Shown here piece after piece: positions 6,254 to 14,770 of a stretch of DNA of 37,341 nucleotides. Each line of letters starts with the position of its first letter. Positions within the stretch are counted from its first letter, which is position 1. The notes below the pieces were generated by a model, which was not told the DNA's origin, searched no databases, and saw only the letters and a program-made list of their open reading frames with translations. The position numbers were made by a program, and so were the translations under genes. Origin of the DNA: Bacteroidota bacterium (GTDB taxonomy: Bacteria; Bacteroidota; Bacteroidia; Palsa-948); NCBI GenBank assembly GCA_004297845.1, contig SCSP01000045.1, positions 1-37,341 on the forward strand, given 5' to 3'.

Positions 6254-9200
6254 ATGAAAACAAAAAATCTACTCCTTGCAGTTTGTTTTACTGCCAACTG
6301 CCTATTGCCTGCCTGCTCTTTTTCCCAAGGCGTCTGGCCTTGGGCAAAGGCATCTCAGGGTACAGATAGCGATGGTTGTCTGGGCATGTGCACGGATGCA
6401 GCGGGCAATGTTTACATTACAGGACGTTTTCTTTCTCCAACCATCAGCTTTGGATCCGTCACTCTTACCAAATCAGCGGGCGGCAATGTGGATTTTTTTA
6501 TTGCCAAATACGATGCATCGGGTAATGCGCTCTGGGCAAGAGGCGCAGGAGGTCCTGGAACGGGTGTCGGTGGGTACAATGTGGCTACGGATGCTTCCGG
6601 AAATGTTTATGCGGCAGGAGATTATGTTGGCGGTACAGTCACCTTTGGAACCTCCACTCTTCCGTATGTGAATGGAAGTGAGATTTTCCTTGTTAAATAC
6701 GATGCTTCCGGAAATATTCTTTGGGCAACTGGTGCGGCAGGTTCAGGGGTCGAAGACAAGGTATTTAGGGGTGTAGCAACAGACCCCTCAGGCAATGTTT
6801 ATCTGACGGGAACTTTTGATTCTCCCACCCTTACTTTTGGCTCCTACACACTCACCAATGTCAATGCTGGTCCTGGGGGCCATGATATGTTTCTTGCTAA
6901 ATACGATGCATCAGGTAATGTGCTCTGGGCTATAAGAGAGGGTGGGGTGGCTTCAGATGGATCGGCCAACATCACTACCGATGGATCGGGAAATGTTTAC
7001 ATTGTCGGAAGTTTTTCATCGCCCACCCTTACCTTTGGCTCAACTACGCTTACCGTAGGAGCAGGAGGGTTTAACAATGCTTTTCTTGTCAAATACGATG
7101 GAAACGGCAATGTGCTTTGGGCAAAACAATCGGTTCAGAATTGGAAATGCAGCGGTCATGCGGTGGCTGTCAACCCTTCCGGAACGGCTGTTTACATAAT
7201 TGGAAATCACCATCTCTCCCCAGTCAGTTTCGGCAGTTTCACCCTGCCTCAACAAGGATTTTGGGATGGGTATTTTGTCAAGTACGATGCCTCATCGGGC
7301 AATGAACTTTGTGCCCTGAACATAGGCGAGCCGGGTGGTAGTTCAAATGTTAATGGATGGGGCTTGGCTGTAGATGCTTCAGGAGATGTGTTTATAGCAT
7401 CAGATGCCAGTGTTAATAATTCCGTCCTTATCGGCTCCTATACATTACCAATTCCTGGAGGTCTGACACCTTGTTTTGTAGCCGTTATTGACAATAATTG
7501 CAATGTGATTTGTGCCGATGCCCTCTCAGAAGGAGGAGAATTGGCTTTTATTTCCGTGGTCGCTGATGTATTGGGCAATGTATATGTGGGAGGCACATTT
7601 TGGAATACTTTTAATGTTGGGGCAACCACCTTGGTGCAAACCCCACAGTGGGAGGATGCCTGGGTTGCCAAATATGTAAAATGCACCAGCAGCACACTCA
7701 ATGTCAGCGCAACCTCAACTAATATTTTATGCAATGGGCAATGCACCGGCACAGGCACCGCTTCGCCATCAGGAGGCACCAGTCCCTTCACCTATTCATG
7801 GAATACTTCTCCCGTACAAAACACGCAGACCGCCACAGGGCTTTGCGCGGGTAATTATAACGTAACCGTAACCGATGCTGTAGGCAGCACAGGCACCGCC
7901 CCTGTTACCATCACACAGCCAGCGGCAATCACCACCAGCACAACGGTAACACCGGTAAACTGCGGGAGCAATAACGGAAGCGCAACCGTAACCGCCAGCG
8001 GAGGAACGCCCGGTTATACTTATAGTTGGAATACATCTCCTGTTCAAACCACGCAAACCGCCACAGGGCTTGGCGCAGGAACATATACTGCAACCATTAC
8101 TGATGTAAACGGCTGTACAAAAACACAAACAATAACAATAACAAATTCAAACGGGCCAAATGCTACAATGTCGCAAACAAATATTTTGTGCAATGGTCAA
8201 TGCACGGGTTCAGCCATTGCAACAGTAACAGGAGGAACATTGCCTTATACTTATTTGTGGACGAGCGGACAAACGACATCCAGTGCCAGCAACCTATGCA
8301 CGGGAAGTTACACACTCACCGTTACTGATGCCGGTGGATGCACCACACCGCAAACTGTTACCATTACTCAACCCGCAACAGCATTGTCGACAACCACCAC
8401 TTCCACAGCAGCAAGTTGCGGAAATAACATTGGAAGCGCAACAGTGAATGTAAGCGGAGGAACAGGTTCTTTCACCTACGCGTGGAATCCTTCAGGACAA
8501 ACAACTTCAACTGCCACAGGGCTTAGCGCTGGAAATTATACTACCACAGTAACCGATGCCAATGGATGTTCAACCACTCAAACTGTTTCAGTAACATCAG
8601 GCAGCACATTAACGCTGAACACATCTTCCACTGCAACCGGTTGTACTGTGAATAACGGCACAGCAACTGCTAATCCATCCGGAGGAACTGCGCCTTACAC
8701 TTACTTGTGGAGCAATAACTCAACAACTCAACAAATCTCTAACTTGAGCGCAGGCAACTATTCAGTTACTGTTACAGATGTTAATGGCTGCACGCAAACG
8801 GCAGCAACAAATGTAACTTCAACAGGCGGTCCCTCTGCTGTGGTTACTGCCACCGCCATCAACCTCTCGCTGGGTGGTAGCAGCCAACTCAGCGCCACCG
8901 GAGGCGGAACTTATTCATGGTCGCTCGCAAGCGGATTAAGTTGTACGAATTGTCAGAATCCTGTCGCCTCGCCAAATCAAACCACCACTTATTGCGTGTT
9001 TGTTACCGATGCAAACAATTGCACCGACAGCGCGTGTATAAAAATAACCGTAGATGTTCCCTGTGGAAATCTTTTTATTCCTAATGCTTTTTCTCCGAAC
9101 AGCGATTATGAGAATGATATTTTCTATGTGCGCGGAAACTGCATAACAGAACTTACATTGATTATTTATAATCGATGGGGAGAAAAGGTCTTTGAAACCG

Positions 9201-9337
9201 CAAATCCCACAGAAGGATGGGATGGATATTATAAAGGAAAGATGGAGGATACGGCAGTGTTTGCATATTACATGAAAGCTACGCTTATTACAGGAGAAGA
9301 AATTATTAAAAAAGGAAACATCAGTTTACTGCGGTAG
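6254..9337 (+). CDS. Large surface protein: SBBP propeller, five SprB-type repeats, T9SS type B sorting domain
   Basis: A 1027-residue exported protein. After a signal peptide (about residues 1-25, MKTKNLLLAVCFTANCLLPA then CSFSQ) seven repeats of the form F-[IL]-[AV]-KYDASGN-x-LWA...TFGSxTLT fill residues ~30-475, a second predicted seven-bladed propeller. Residues ~480-860 hold five SprB-like repeats of ~75 residues (C-N/G...SGGTxPYTYxW...TATGLxAGNYxxTVTDxNGC). A PKD/Ig-like domain (~860-935) follows, then a gliding-motility-associated C-terminal domain (CGNLFIPNAFSPNSD ... IYNRWGEKVFE ... WDGYYKG), the type B T9SS signal. SprB is the known mobile adhesin of gliding Flavobacterium; these repeats suggest a surface adhesin, but motility is not shown here. 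The signal peptide contains a dispersed ACTGCC-type repeat (6290-6314). Confidence 0.88.
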   Translation: MKTKNLLLAVCFTANCLLPACSFSQGVWPWAKASQGTDSDGCLGMCTDAAGNVYITGRFLSPTISFGSVTLTKSAGGNVDFFIAKYDASGNALWARGAGGPGTGVGGYNVATDASGNVYAAGDYVGGTVTFGTSTLPYVNGSEIFLVKYDASGNILWATGAAGSGVEDKVFRGVATDPSGNVYLTGTFDSPTLTFGSYTLTNVNAGPGGHDMFLAKYDASGNVLWAIREGGVASDGSANITTDGSGNVYIVGSFSSPTLTFGSTTLTVGAGGFNNAFLVKYDGNGNVLWAKQSVQNWKCSGHAVAVNPSGTAVYIIGNHHLSPVSFGSFTLPQQGFWDGYFVKYDASSGNELCALNIGEPGGSSNVNGWGLAVDASGDVFIASDASVNNSVLIGSYTLPIPGGLTPCFVAVIDNNCNVICADALSEGGELAFISVVADVLGNVYVGGTFWNTFNVGATTLVQTPQWEDAWVAKYVKCTSSTLNVSATSTNILCNGQCTGTGTASPSGGTSPFTYSWNTSPVQNTQTATGLCAGNYNVTVTDAVGSTGTAPVTITQPAAITTSTTVTPVNCGSNNGSATVTASGGTPGYTYSWNTSPVQTTQTATGLGAGTYTATITDVNGCTKTQTITITNSNGPNATMSQTNILCNGQCTGSAIATVTGGTLPYTYLWTSGQTTSSASNLCTGSYTLTVTDAGGCTTPQTVTITQPATALSTTTTSTAASCGNNIGSATVNVSGGTGSFTYAWNPSGQTTSTATGLSAGNYTTTVTDANGCSTTQTVSVTSGSTLTLNTSSTATGCTVNNGTATANPSGGTAPYTYLWSNNSTTQQISNLSAGNYSVTVTDVNGCTQTAATNVTSTGGPSAVVTATAINLSLGGSSQLSATGGGTYSWSLASGLSCTNCQNPVASPNQTTTYCVFVTDANNCTDSACIKITVDVPCGNLFIPNAFSPNSDYENDIFYVRGNCITELTLIIYNRWGEKVFETANPTEGWDGYYKGKMEDTAVFAYYMKATLITGEEIIKKGNISLLR
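6290..6314. repeat. ACTGCC-type interspersed repeat inside a signal peptide
   Basis: ACTGCCAACTGCCTATTGCC, followed by TGCCT, is built of 7-8 bp near-tandem units. From memory it matches a low-complexity repeat found between genes in many Bacteroidota. Here it encodes TANCLLPAC, the hydrophobic part of the signal peptide of the 1027-residue surface protein. Confidence 0.45.
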
Positions 9338-9351
9338 GCACATCAAAAAAA

Positions 9352-10491
9352 TCAGGCAAGCAGCGCACGTGAGATCACGATCTTCTGCACTTCGGTAGTG
9401 CCTTCGTAAATTTGAGTGATCTTGGCATCGCGCATCAAACGTTCCACATGATATTCTTTTACATATCCATATCCTCCATGAACCTGAACCGCCTCAATAG
9501 TGGTTTCCATGGCAACTCGTGAAGCAAATACCTTTGCCATAGCGCTGGCAGTTCCATAATCCAGATGCTGGTCTTTCATCCAGGCTGCTTTGAAACAAAG
9601 CAGACGGGCTGCTTCAATTTCGGTGGCCATATCGGCCAGTTTGAATTGTATCGCCTGATGTTGCGAAATTTCTTTTCCGAATGCTTTCCGCTCTTTTGAA
9701 TAGGCGAGTGCAAGTTCGTATGCGCCCGATGCAATTCCTAATGCCTGGGCGGCAATTCCTATTCTTCCTCCGGCTAAAGTTTTCATAGCGAATTTAAAAC
9801 CGAAACCATCCTCCCCAATTCGGTTGGCCTTGGGAACTTTTACATCGGTGAACATCAGGGAGTGTGTATCACTTCCGCGTATCCCCAGCTTATCTTCTTT
9901 TCTTCCGACTTGAAATCCATGCATGTCTTTTTCCACAATCAGGCAATTGATCCCCTTATGCCCTTTTTCAGGATTGGTCTGTGCCATTACCAGATAAACG
10001 GAGGCAGAGTTCCCGTTTGTGATCCAGTTTTTTGTGCCGTTCAAAAGGTAGTAGTCGCCTTTATCAATGGCGGTTGTTCTCTGAGATGTTGCATCACTGC
10101 CTGCTTCCGGCTCGCTCAGGCAAAACGCGCCTATGATCTCGCCTTTGGCAAGAGGTACAAGATATTTTTTCTTTTGAGCTTCTGTCCCAAAAGTTTCAAG
10201 CCCCCAGCAAACAAGAGAGTTATTCACGCTCATAACCACCGAGCAGGAGGCATCCACTTTTGAAATTTCTTCCATGGCAAGCACGTAGGAAATGGTATCC
10301 ATGCCGCCACCCCCGTATTTCGGGTCAACCATCATGCCGAGAAATCCTAACTGTCCGAGTTGCTTGATTTCTGCGGCAGGAAATTTCTGGTGGTTATCGC
10401 GTTCAATGACACCCGACTTAAGCACATCCTGTGCAAAATTACGCGCTGCTTTTTGTACGGAAAGGTGCTCTTCGGAAAGTTCAAATTTCAT
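9352..10491 (-). CDS. Acyl-CoA dehydrogenase (short-chain type)
   Basis: A 379-residue FAD-dependent acyl-CoA dehydrogenase that makes the alpha-beta double bond in the first step of fatty acid or branched-chain acyl-CoA breakdown and passes electrons to ETF. The family's three domains are complete: N-terminal helices, middle beta domain (CLSEPEAGSDA, WITNGNSASVYLV) and C-terminal helices (FGKEISQHQAIQFKLADMA, VHGGYGYVKEYHVERLMRDA). The catalytic base is Glu363 in QIYEGTTEVQ, as in short-chain and butyryl-CoA dehydrogenases. The length is typical. It is convergent with the surface-protein cluster (14-bp gap) and divergent from anmK. The substrate chain length cannot be decided from sequence alone; butyryl- or short branched-chain acyl-CoA is most likely. 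Confidence 0.93.
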   Translation of the reverse strand: MKFELSEEHLSVQKAARNFAQDVLKSGVIERDNHQKFPAAEIKQLGQLGFLGMMVDPKYGGGGMDTISYVLAMEEISKVDASCSVVMSVNNSLVCWGLETFGTEAQKKKYLVPLAKGEIIGAFCLSEPEAGSDATSQRTTAIDKGDYYLLNGTKNWITNGNSASVYLVMAQTNPEKGHKGINCLIVEKDMHGFQVGRKEDKLGIRGSDTHSLMFTDVKVPKANRIGEDGFGFKFAMKTLAGGRIGIAAQALGIASGAYELALAYSKERKAFGKEISQHQAIQFKLADMATEIEAARLLCFKAAWMKDQHLDYGTASAMAKVFASRVAMETTIEAVQVHGGYGYVKEYHVERLMRDAKITQIYEGTTEVQKIVISRALLA

Positions 10492-10539
10492 ATACCTTTA
10501 TGCCTTTCAAATTTCCCACTAAATTAGAAAAATCATTCA

Positions 10540-11628
10540 ATGGGTAAGTACAAAGTAATAGGAATAATGTCGGGGACTTCTCTTGACGGGCTGGATATCG
10601 CCTGCTGTGAGTTCAAAAAGTTAAAAACATGGCGCTATAAGATCAAGTATGCTGTAACGATAAAATATAACAAGGAGTGGAGAAAAAAACTGAGATCAGC
10701 GATCATGATGAAAAAACCTGAACTACAGGCATTGGACCTGGAATATGGCAGGTTCATTGGCGCTGAAATCCGGAAGCTGATCAGACACAAAAATATATCT
10801 GCCGATCTGATCGCTTCGCATGGGCATACTGTTTTTCACCAGCCGGAGAAGAAGCTCACCCTGCAGATTGGCAACGGCTGTGAAATAGCTTCTTTTACAG
10901 CGCTTCCTGTGGTTTGTGATTTCAGATCGGGCGATGTAGCCCTTGGAGGGCAGGGGGCTCCTTTGGTTCCACTGGCAGATAAAATGCTTTTCTCTGAATA
11001 TGCGTTCTGCCTGAACCTCGGTGGTTTTGCGAATATATCGTTCGATAAAAACAAGCAACGCATTGCCTTTGATATTTGCCCCGCTAATATTGTACTGAAT
11101 GAGTTGGCAGGCAAACTTGGAAAAGAGTTTGACGAGGGTGGAAAATTAGCATCGAAGGGAATAATTCACGAAAAACTGCTGAAAAATTTAAATACTCTCC
11201 CGTTCTACAAGAACAAACCGCCCAAATCCTTGGGGAGGGAATGGGTGGAAAATAAATTTTTACCTGCACTGGGTTCTTTCGATATTTCCATTCAAGATAA
11301 ACTCAGAACAGTGGTTGAGCATATTGCGCTTCAAATATCTTCGGTTCTTAACTCCGAACCCCGAACTCCACACCCCGAACTATTATTTACAGGAGGTGGG
11401 GCATACAACAAATTTCTGATCGGGAGAATTTCACATCATGCAAAGTGTAAGATCGTTTTACCCGATGATAAAACAATACAATTCAAGGAAGCAATGGCTT
11501 TTGCATTCTTAGGACTGCTCAAAATGAGGGGCGAAATAAATATTCTGAAAAGTGTAACCGGAGCTAAAAGAGACAGTTCAGGAGGAGTAATCTGTTTTCA
11601 GGATCAGAATGAAGAGTCTTCATCGTGA
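10540..11628 (+). CDS. anmK: Anhydro-N-acetylmuramic acid kinase
   Basis: A 362-residue AnmK, which cleaves the 1,6-anhydro bond of anhydro-MurNAc and phosphorylates it to MurNAc-6-phosphate in peptidoglycan recycling in the cytoplasm. Diagnostic motifs are GIMSGTSLDG (residues 8-17, ATP site), ASHGHTVFHQP, LQIGNGCEIA, VVCDFRSGDVALGGQGAPLVP and the C-terminal LLFTGGGAYN. The length is as expected for Bacteroidota AnmK. Residues ~271-281 (NSEPRTPHPE) come from a short CCGAAC-type repeat at 11350-11382, just before the glycine motif, and look like a small in-frame insertion. The 3' end overlaps the last 25 bases of a gene on the opposite strand. Confidence 0.95.
   Translation: MGKYKVIGIMSGTSLDGLDIACCEFKKLKTWRYKIKYAVTIKYNKEWRKKLRSAIMMKKPELQALDLEYGRFIGAEIRKLIRHKNISADLIASHGHTVFHQPEKKLTLQIGNGCEIASFTALPVVCDFRSGDVALGGQGAPLVPLADKMLFSEYAFCLNLGGFANISFDKNKQRIAFDICPANIVLNELAGKLGKEFDEGGKLASKGIIHEKLLKNLNTLPFYKNKPPKSLGREWVENKFLPALGSFDISIQDKLRTVVEHIALQISSVLNSEPRTPHPELLFTGGGAYNKFLIGRISHHAKCKIVLPDDKTIQFKEAMAFAFLGLLKMRGEINILKSVTGAKRDSSGGVICFQDQNEESSS
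11350..11382. repeat. Short CCGAAC-type repeat in anmK
   Basis: AACTCCGAAC, CCCGAACTCC and ACACCCCGAAC form three near-tandem units. They encode NSEPRTPHPE immediately before LLFTGGGAYN. The run is proline- and glutamate-rich, unlike the rest of the enzyme, so a repeat-derived in-frame insertion is likely. Confidence 0.4.
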
Positions 11629-11885
11629 AACTTCTCGTCCTCCTCCTCCTCCTCTCCATCATCCAGGATGCTGTCATCCAAATTCTCTATCTTCGGCTCT
11701 TCTTCAGCGAAAGCATCATCTTCGCCAAGCTTTTCTTCCTCCTCAAGTTCAGATTCGTCCTGCCAATCTTTTTTCAATTTTGGTTTAGTGGCCGCAGAAG
11801 ATTTAGATTTTTTTTTGACCGTTGCTTTAGGCTTTGCAACTTTTTTTGAAGGAGTAGTTTTTTTTGTTGACTTAGTGTTCTTCAT
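11604..11885 (-). CDS. Small bipolar protein with basic N-terminus and acidic C-terminus
   Basis: A 93-residue protein of two halves: residues 1-40 are lysine/threonine/serine-rich (MKNTKSTKKTTPSKKVAKPK...), like histone H1-type tails, and residues 41-93 are strongly acidic (ELEEEEKLGEDDAFAEEE, DDGEEEEEDEK). There is no signal peptide, membrane segment or known domain. It overlaps the 3' end of anmK by 25 bp on the opposite strand. The charge layout could suit nucleic-acid binding or a disordered chaperone-like role, but that is a guess. The composition is coherent and unlike an antisense shadow, which supports it being real. Confidence 0.6.
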   Translation of the reverse strand: MKNTKSTKKTTPSKKVAKPKATVKKKSKSSAATKPKLKKDWQDESELEEEEKLGEDDAFAEEEPKIENLDDSILDDGEEEEEDEKFHDEDSSF

Positions 11886-12006
11886 AAATGAAGGCTTTTT
11901 AAACCCGCCTGCCGACAGGTTCTTATCTATTCTATATTATGATTATAGTGCAAAATTATAAATTTTTAATATAAATATATTTATAAGGTATTTTTTTTTG
12001 ACCGGT

Positions 12007-14691
12007 TCAATCGGGGGTATTTAGAGAATCATAAAGAGAATTCAGCTTCTGCTCCTGACTTTTTACCTTTGCCAGTTGTTGCTCAAGTGTTGTTAATTCG
12101 GGAGGAGTATTTTTCCTCGATCTCAGTTTGGTGATTTGTTCCGTTATCTTCTGTTCTCGGTCTGTATACATCTGTGCCAGGTCCTTTATTCCCTTTTTGC
12201 CAAAGTGTCTTACCCATCGGTTATCTTCGTTTCGGGCAATTTTTTCCAAGATAGGTATTCCGGAATTGATGGTATCATCGCTGCATTTTTTCAGAAACTC
12301 TGTATAAATATTGGCAAAGGAAACATTCTCCCATCCGCTCATTTTTTGTGAAAGGGCGGCAAAGAAAGCATGATTTTCATCCGAACCGTGCTCGGCATAG
12401 ATATGTGCAATGGCCATTTGCATATCCGTACTTTTTTCCGATTCAAATTCTTTGGCAGCCGTAAGGGCACTCTTTTTATCCTTTTTAGCAAATGCGGAAA
12501 GGGATGTTCCCGCAACAGAATAGGATCGGTCATTAACAGATTGCCGGTAAAGGGAAGAAAGTTCATCCCCTTCAAAATTTTTGCTAAGCTGGTCAATGGA
12601 AAGCGCTCGTACGGAAGATTTCGGGTCGTTCTTAGCTAGTTCGATGAGTCTTTCCTTCACAGCATTTTTATGTTCAGCGGCAAGTTTTTCACTCATAATG
12701 ATTGCCCTTTCCCGGAGGTCCGGGGAAACATCGTTGAGAGCTGCGATAAGTACATCGGCTGCTTCCTGTACGCTTGCAAATACAGCACATTCTTTCAGCG
12801 CTTCGAGGCGGTCGGCATACAGCGGGCAGTTCTTATACTGAAACGCCCATTCGGGGATTGATTTTTTCTCCTCTTTTATGCAGAGGAGCGATTTTTCCGC
12901 ATCTACATTCACCAGACTGGGTTTATGTGCAACGGGAAAAGTGAAAAATTCACTTGTGTTATTCACCCAAACACGTTTGCGTTCTTTCTTTCCGTCCATG
13001 TAAATATCAATATCAAGAGGGAACTTAAAAGCCGGAAATGTTTTTGTATCCTGCGTCTGGTATATGTCAACAAAGTAATTTTTCAGTGAATCGCTGTAGT
13101 TGTGGCGTATGACTATTTTCGGATGACCCATGCCGAAAAACCACTGATCAAAAAACCAGTGAAGATCTTCTCCGGTTACTTGTTCAAAAACAAGTCGCAG
13201 GTTATCTGCTTCAACAGAGGTGAATTTATATTTATCAAGATAGTCCCTGAGTGCGGAAAAGAACGCTTCATCGCCCACATATTTGCGCAGCATGTGCAGA
13301 ATAGCGCCTCCTTTGTTGTAGGAATGTGCGTCAAACATGTCATCAGGGGCATCGTACCGGTATCTGACAAGGTGTTTTGTGGTTTTAACAGCGGAGGAAA
13401 AATATCCCTGCATGGATTCGCGTGCAAGCACGTCCGCGGCATCACGTCCGTATTTATATTCCTTCCAGAGATATTCACCGTAAGTGGCAAATCCTTCGTT
13501 GAGTGTGAGGTTTGACCATTGCTCGCAGGTTACATAATCTCCGAACCAATGATGAAACAACTCATGGGAGATCACATCTTCGTAGCTGTTATCAAGCATT
13601 TCCCGGTCGGTTTGATTCAGGAAACTTCCGTGAATTACGGCAGTGGTATTTTCCATGGCTCCTGAAACATAATCGCGCACAACTACCTGTGAATACTTTT
13701 CCCATGGATAAGGCGTTCCAAGTCTTGTGGAGAAAAATTCAAGCATCTCCGGGGTTTTTCCGAAGATATCTTTTGCATAGCGTTCATATTCGTGCTCCAC
13801 GTAGTAATTCACTTCCATGTTTTTCCACTTATCTTTTACAACGGAAAAATCCCCGACTGCCATCATTACAAGATAAGGAGCGGAAGGCAGAGACTGTTTC
13901 CAATGATCGGTACGCGTACCGTCCGCATTATTTTTGGACGAAATGAGCAAGCCATTAGAGAGGGTAACAAATTTTTTATGGGTTGAATCAATGGTGATAG
14001 AAATTTCATGAGTCATTCTTTCGTTGGGCTTATCCACCGTAGGGAACCAGTAGGAATTGGATTCCGGTTCACCCTGGGTCCAGAGTTGAGTGGGTTTGTC
14101 TTTTTCTTTCCCGATCGGATTGATGAAATATAGCCCCTTATCGGAAGTAATGGCATTTCCTGTGTTTGTTGCGCGCTCATTGGGTTTTGCAACGTAGTCA
14201 ATATAGATGTTCAGCGTATCGTTGCGGGTATATTCCTTATCAAGCGAAATAGTGAGTTGCTCTTTGTTATAAGTGAAGAGAAGTTCGTTTTTTTCGGTTT
14301 TTTTCTGAACATTTGCTTCATACGAACCATCCGGACTTTTTTTGTGATCGTACATGGTTTTTACATAAACATCACCAACGAGCGATACTCTTTTTACCTC
14401 AAAGTTCTTCGCATCCAACGTAATTTCTTTTACAGGGTAGAAATAGGGCTTTAATGTAATGGTTGCCTGTCCATACAAGTATTGTTTTTCCCAGTCAAAG
14501 CGAACATCTAATTTTGTATGGATAATGTCAACAATACGGGAAGGGGTGGGGTGGTGTGCCGCCCGTTTCGTATCCACAAGAGTATCGAATATTTTAACCT
14601 CTGGTTTTTGCGCGGAGGTACGGGAGCTTTTAGATGTAGAACAGCCTGCAACAAGGAAAAGGGCAGGAATAACGATGAGTAGTTTTTTCAT
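12007..14691 (-). CDS. M1-family metallopeptidase lipoprotein
   Basis: An 894-residue zinc aminopeptidase of the M1 family. The start at 14691 gives MKKLLIVIPALFLVAGCSTS, a lipoprotein signal with the lipobox LVAGC; a further-upstream start at 14712 would spoil it. The exopeptidase motif GAMENTTAVI and the zinc motif HELFHHW (near residue 376) with a downstream Glu in NEGFATYGEYLW are intact. A helical C-terminal part (about 640-860) resembles HEAT-like repeats seen in this family, and the end is coiled-coil-like (REQKITEQITKLRSRK). It is expected to be lipid-anchored on the outer membrane or in the periplasm and to trim N-terminal residues from peptides. It follows alaS by 79 bp on the same strand. 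Confidence 0.92.
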   Translation of the reverse strand: MKKLLIVIPALFLVAGCSTSKSSRTSAQKPEVKIFDTLVDTKRAAHHPTPSRIVDIIHTKLDVRFDWEKQYLYGQATITLKPYFYPVKEITLDAKNFEVKRVSLVGDVYVKTMYDHKKSPDGSYEANVQKKTEKNELLFTYNKEQLTISLDKEYTRNDTLNIYIDYVAKPNERATNTGNAITSDKGLYFINPIGKEKDKPTQLWTQGEPESNSYWFPTVDKPNERMTHEISITIDSTHKKFVTLSNGLLISSKNNADGTRTDHWKQSLPSAPYLVMMAVGDFSVVKDKWKNMEVNYYVEHEYERYAKDIFGKTPEMLEFFSTRLGTPYPWEKYSQVVVRDYVSGAMENTTAVIHGSFLNQTDREMLDNSYEDVISHELFHHWFGDYVTCEQWSNLTLNEGFATYGEYLWKEYKYGRDAADVLARESMQGYFSSAVKTTKHLVRYRYDAPDDMFDAHSYNKGGAILHMLRKYVGDEAFFSALRDYLDKYKFTSVEADNLRLVFEQVTGEDLHWFFDQWFFGMGHPKIVIRHNYSDSLKNYFVDIYQTQDTKTFPAFKFPLDIDIYMDGKKERKRVWVNNTSEFFTFPVAHKPSLVNVDAEKSLLCIKEEKKSIPEWAFQYKNCPLYADRLEALKECAVFASVQEAADVLIAALNDVSPDLRERAIIMSEKLAAEHKNAVKERLIELAKNDPKSSVRALSIDQLSKNFEGDELSSLYRQSVNDRSYSVAGTSLSAFAKKDKKSALTAAKEFESEKSTDMQMAIAHIYAEHGSDENHAFFAALSQKMSGWENVSFANIYTEFLKKCSDDTINSGIPILEKIARNEDNRWVRHFGKKGIKDLAQMYTDREQKITEQITKLRSRKNTPPELTTLEQQLAKVKSQEQKLNSLYDSLNTPD

Positions 14692-14770
14692 AAGCCTTTC
14701 AAAGAGATGCAAAGATGTATAAAAACGCAGAATGGAAGAAATTATTTACAGCAAGTATAAGCATGATTTG

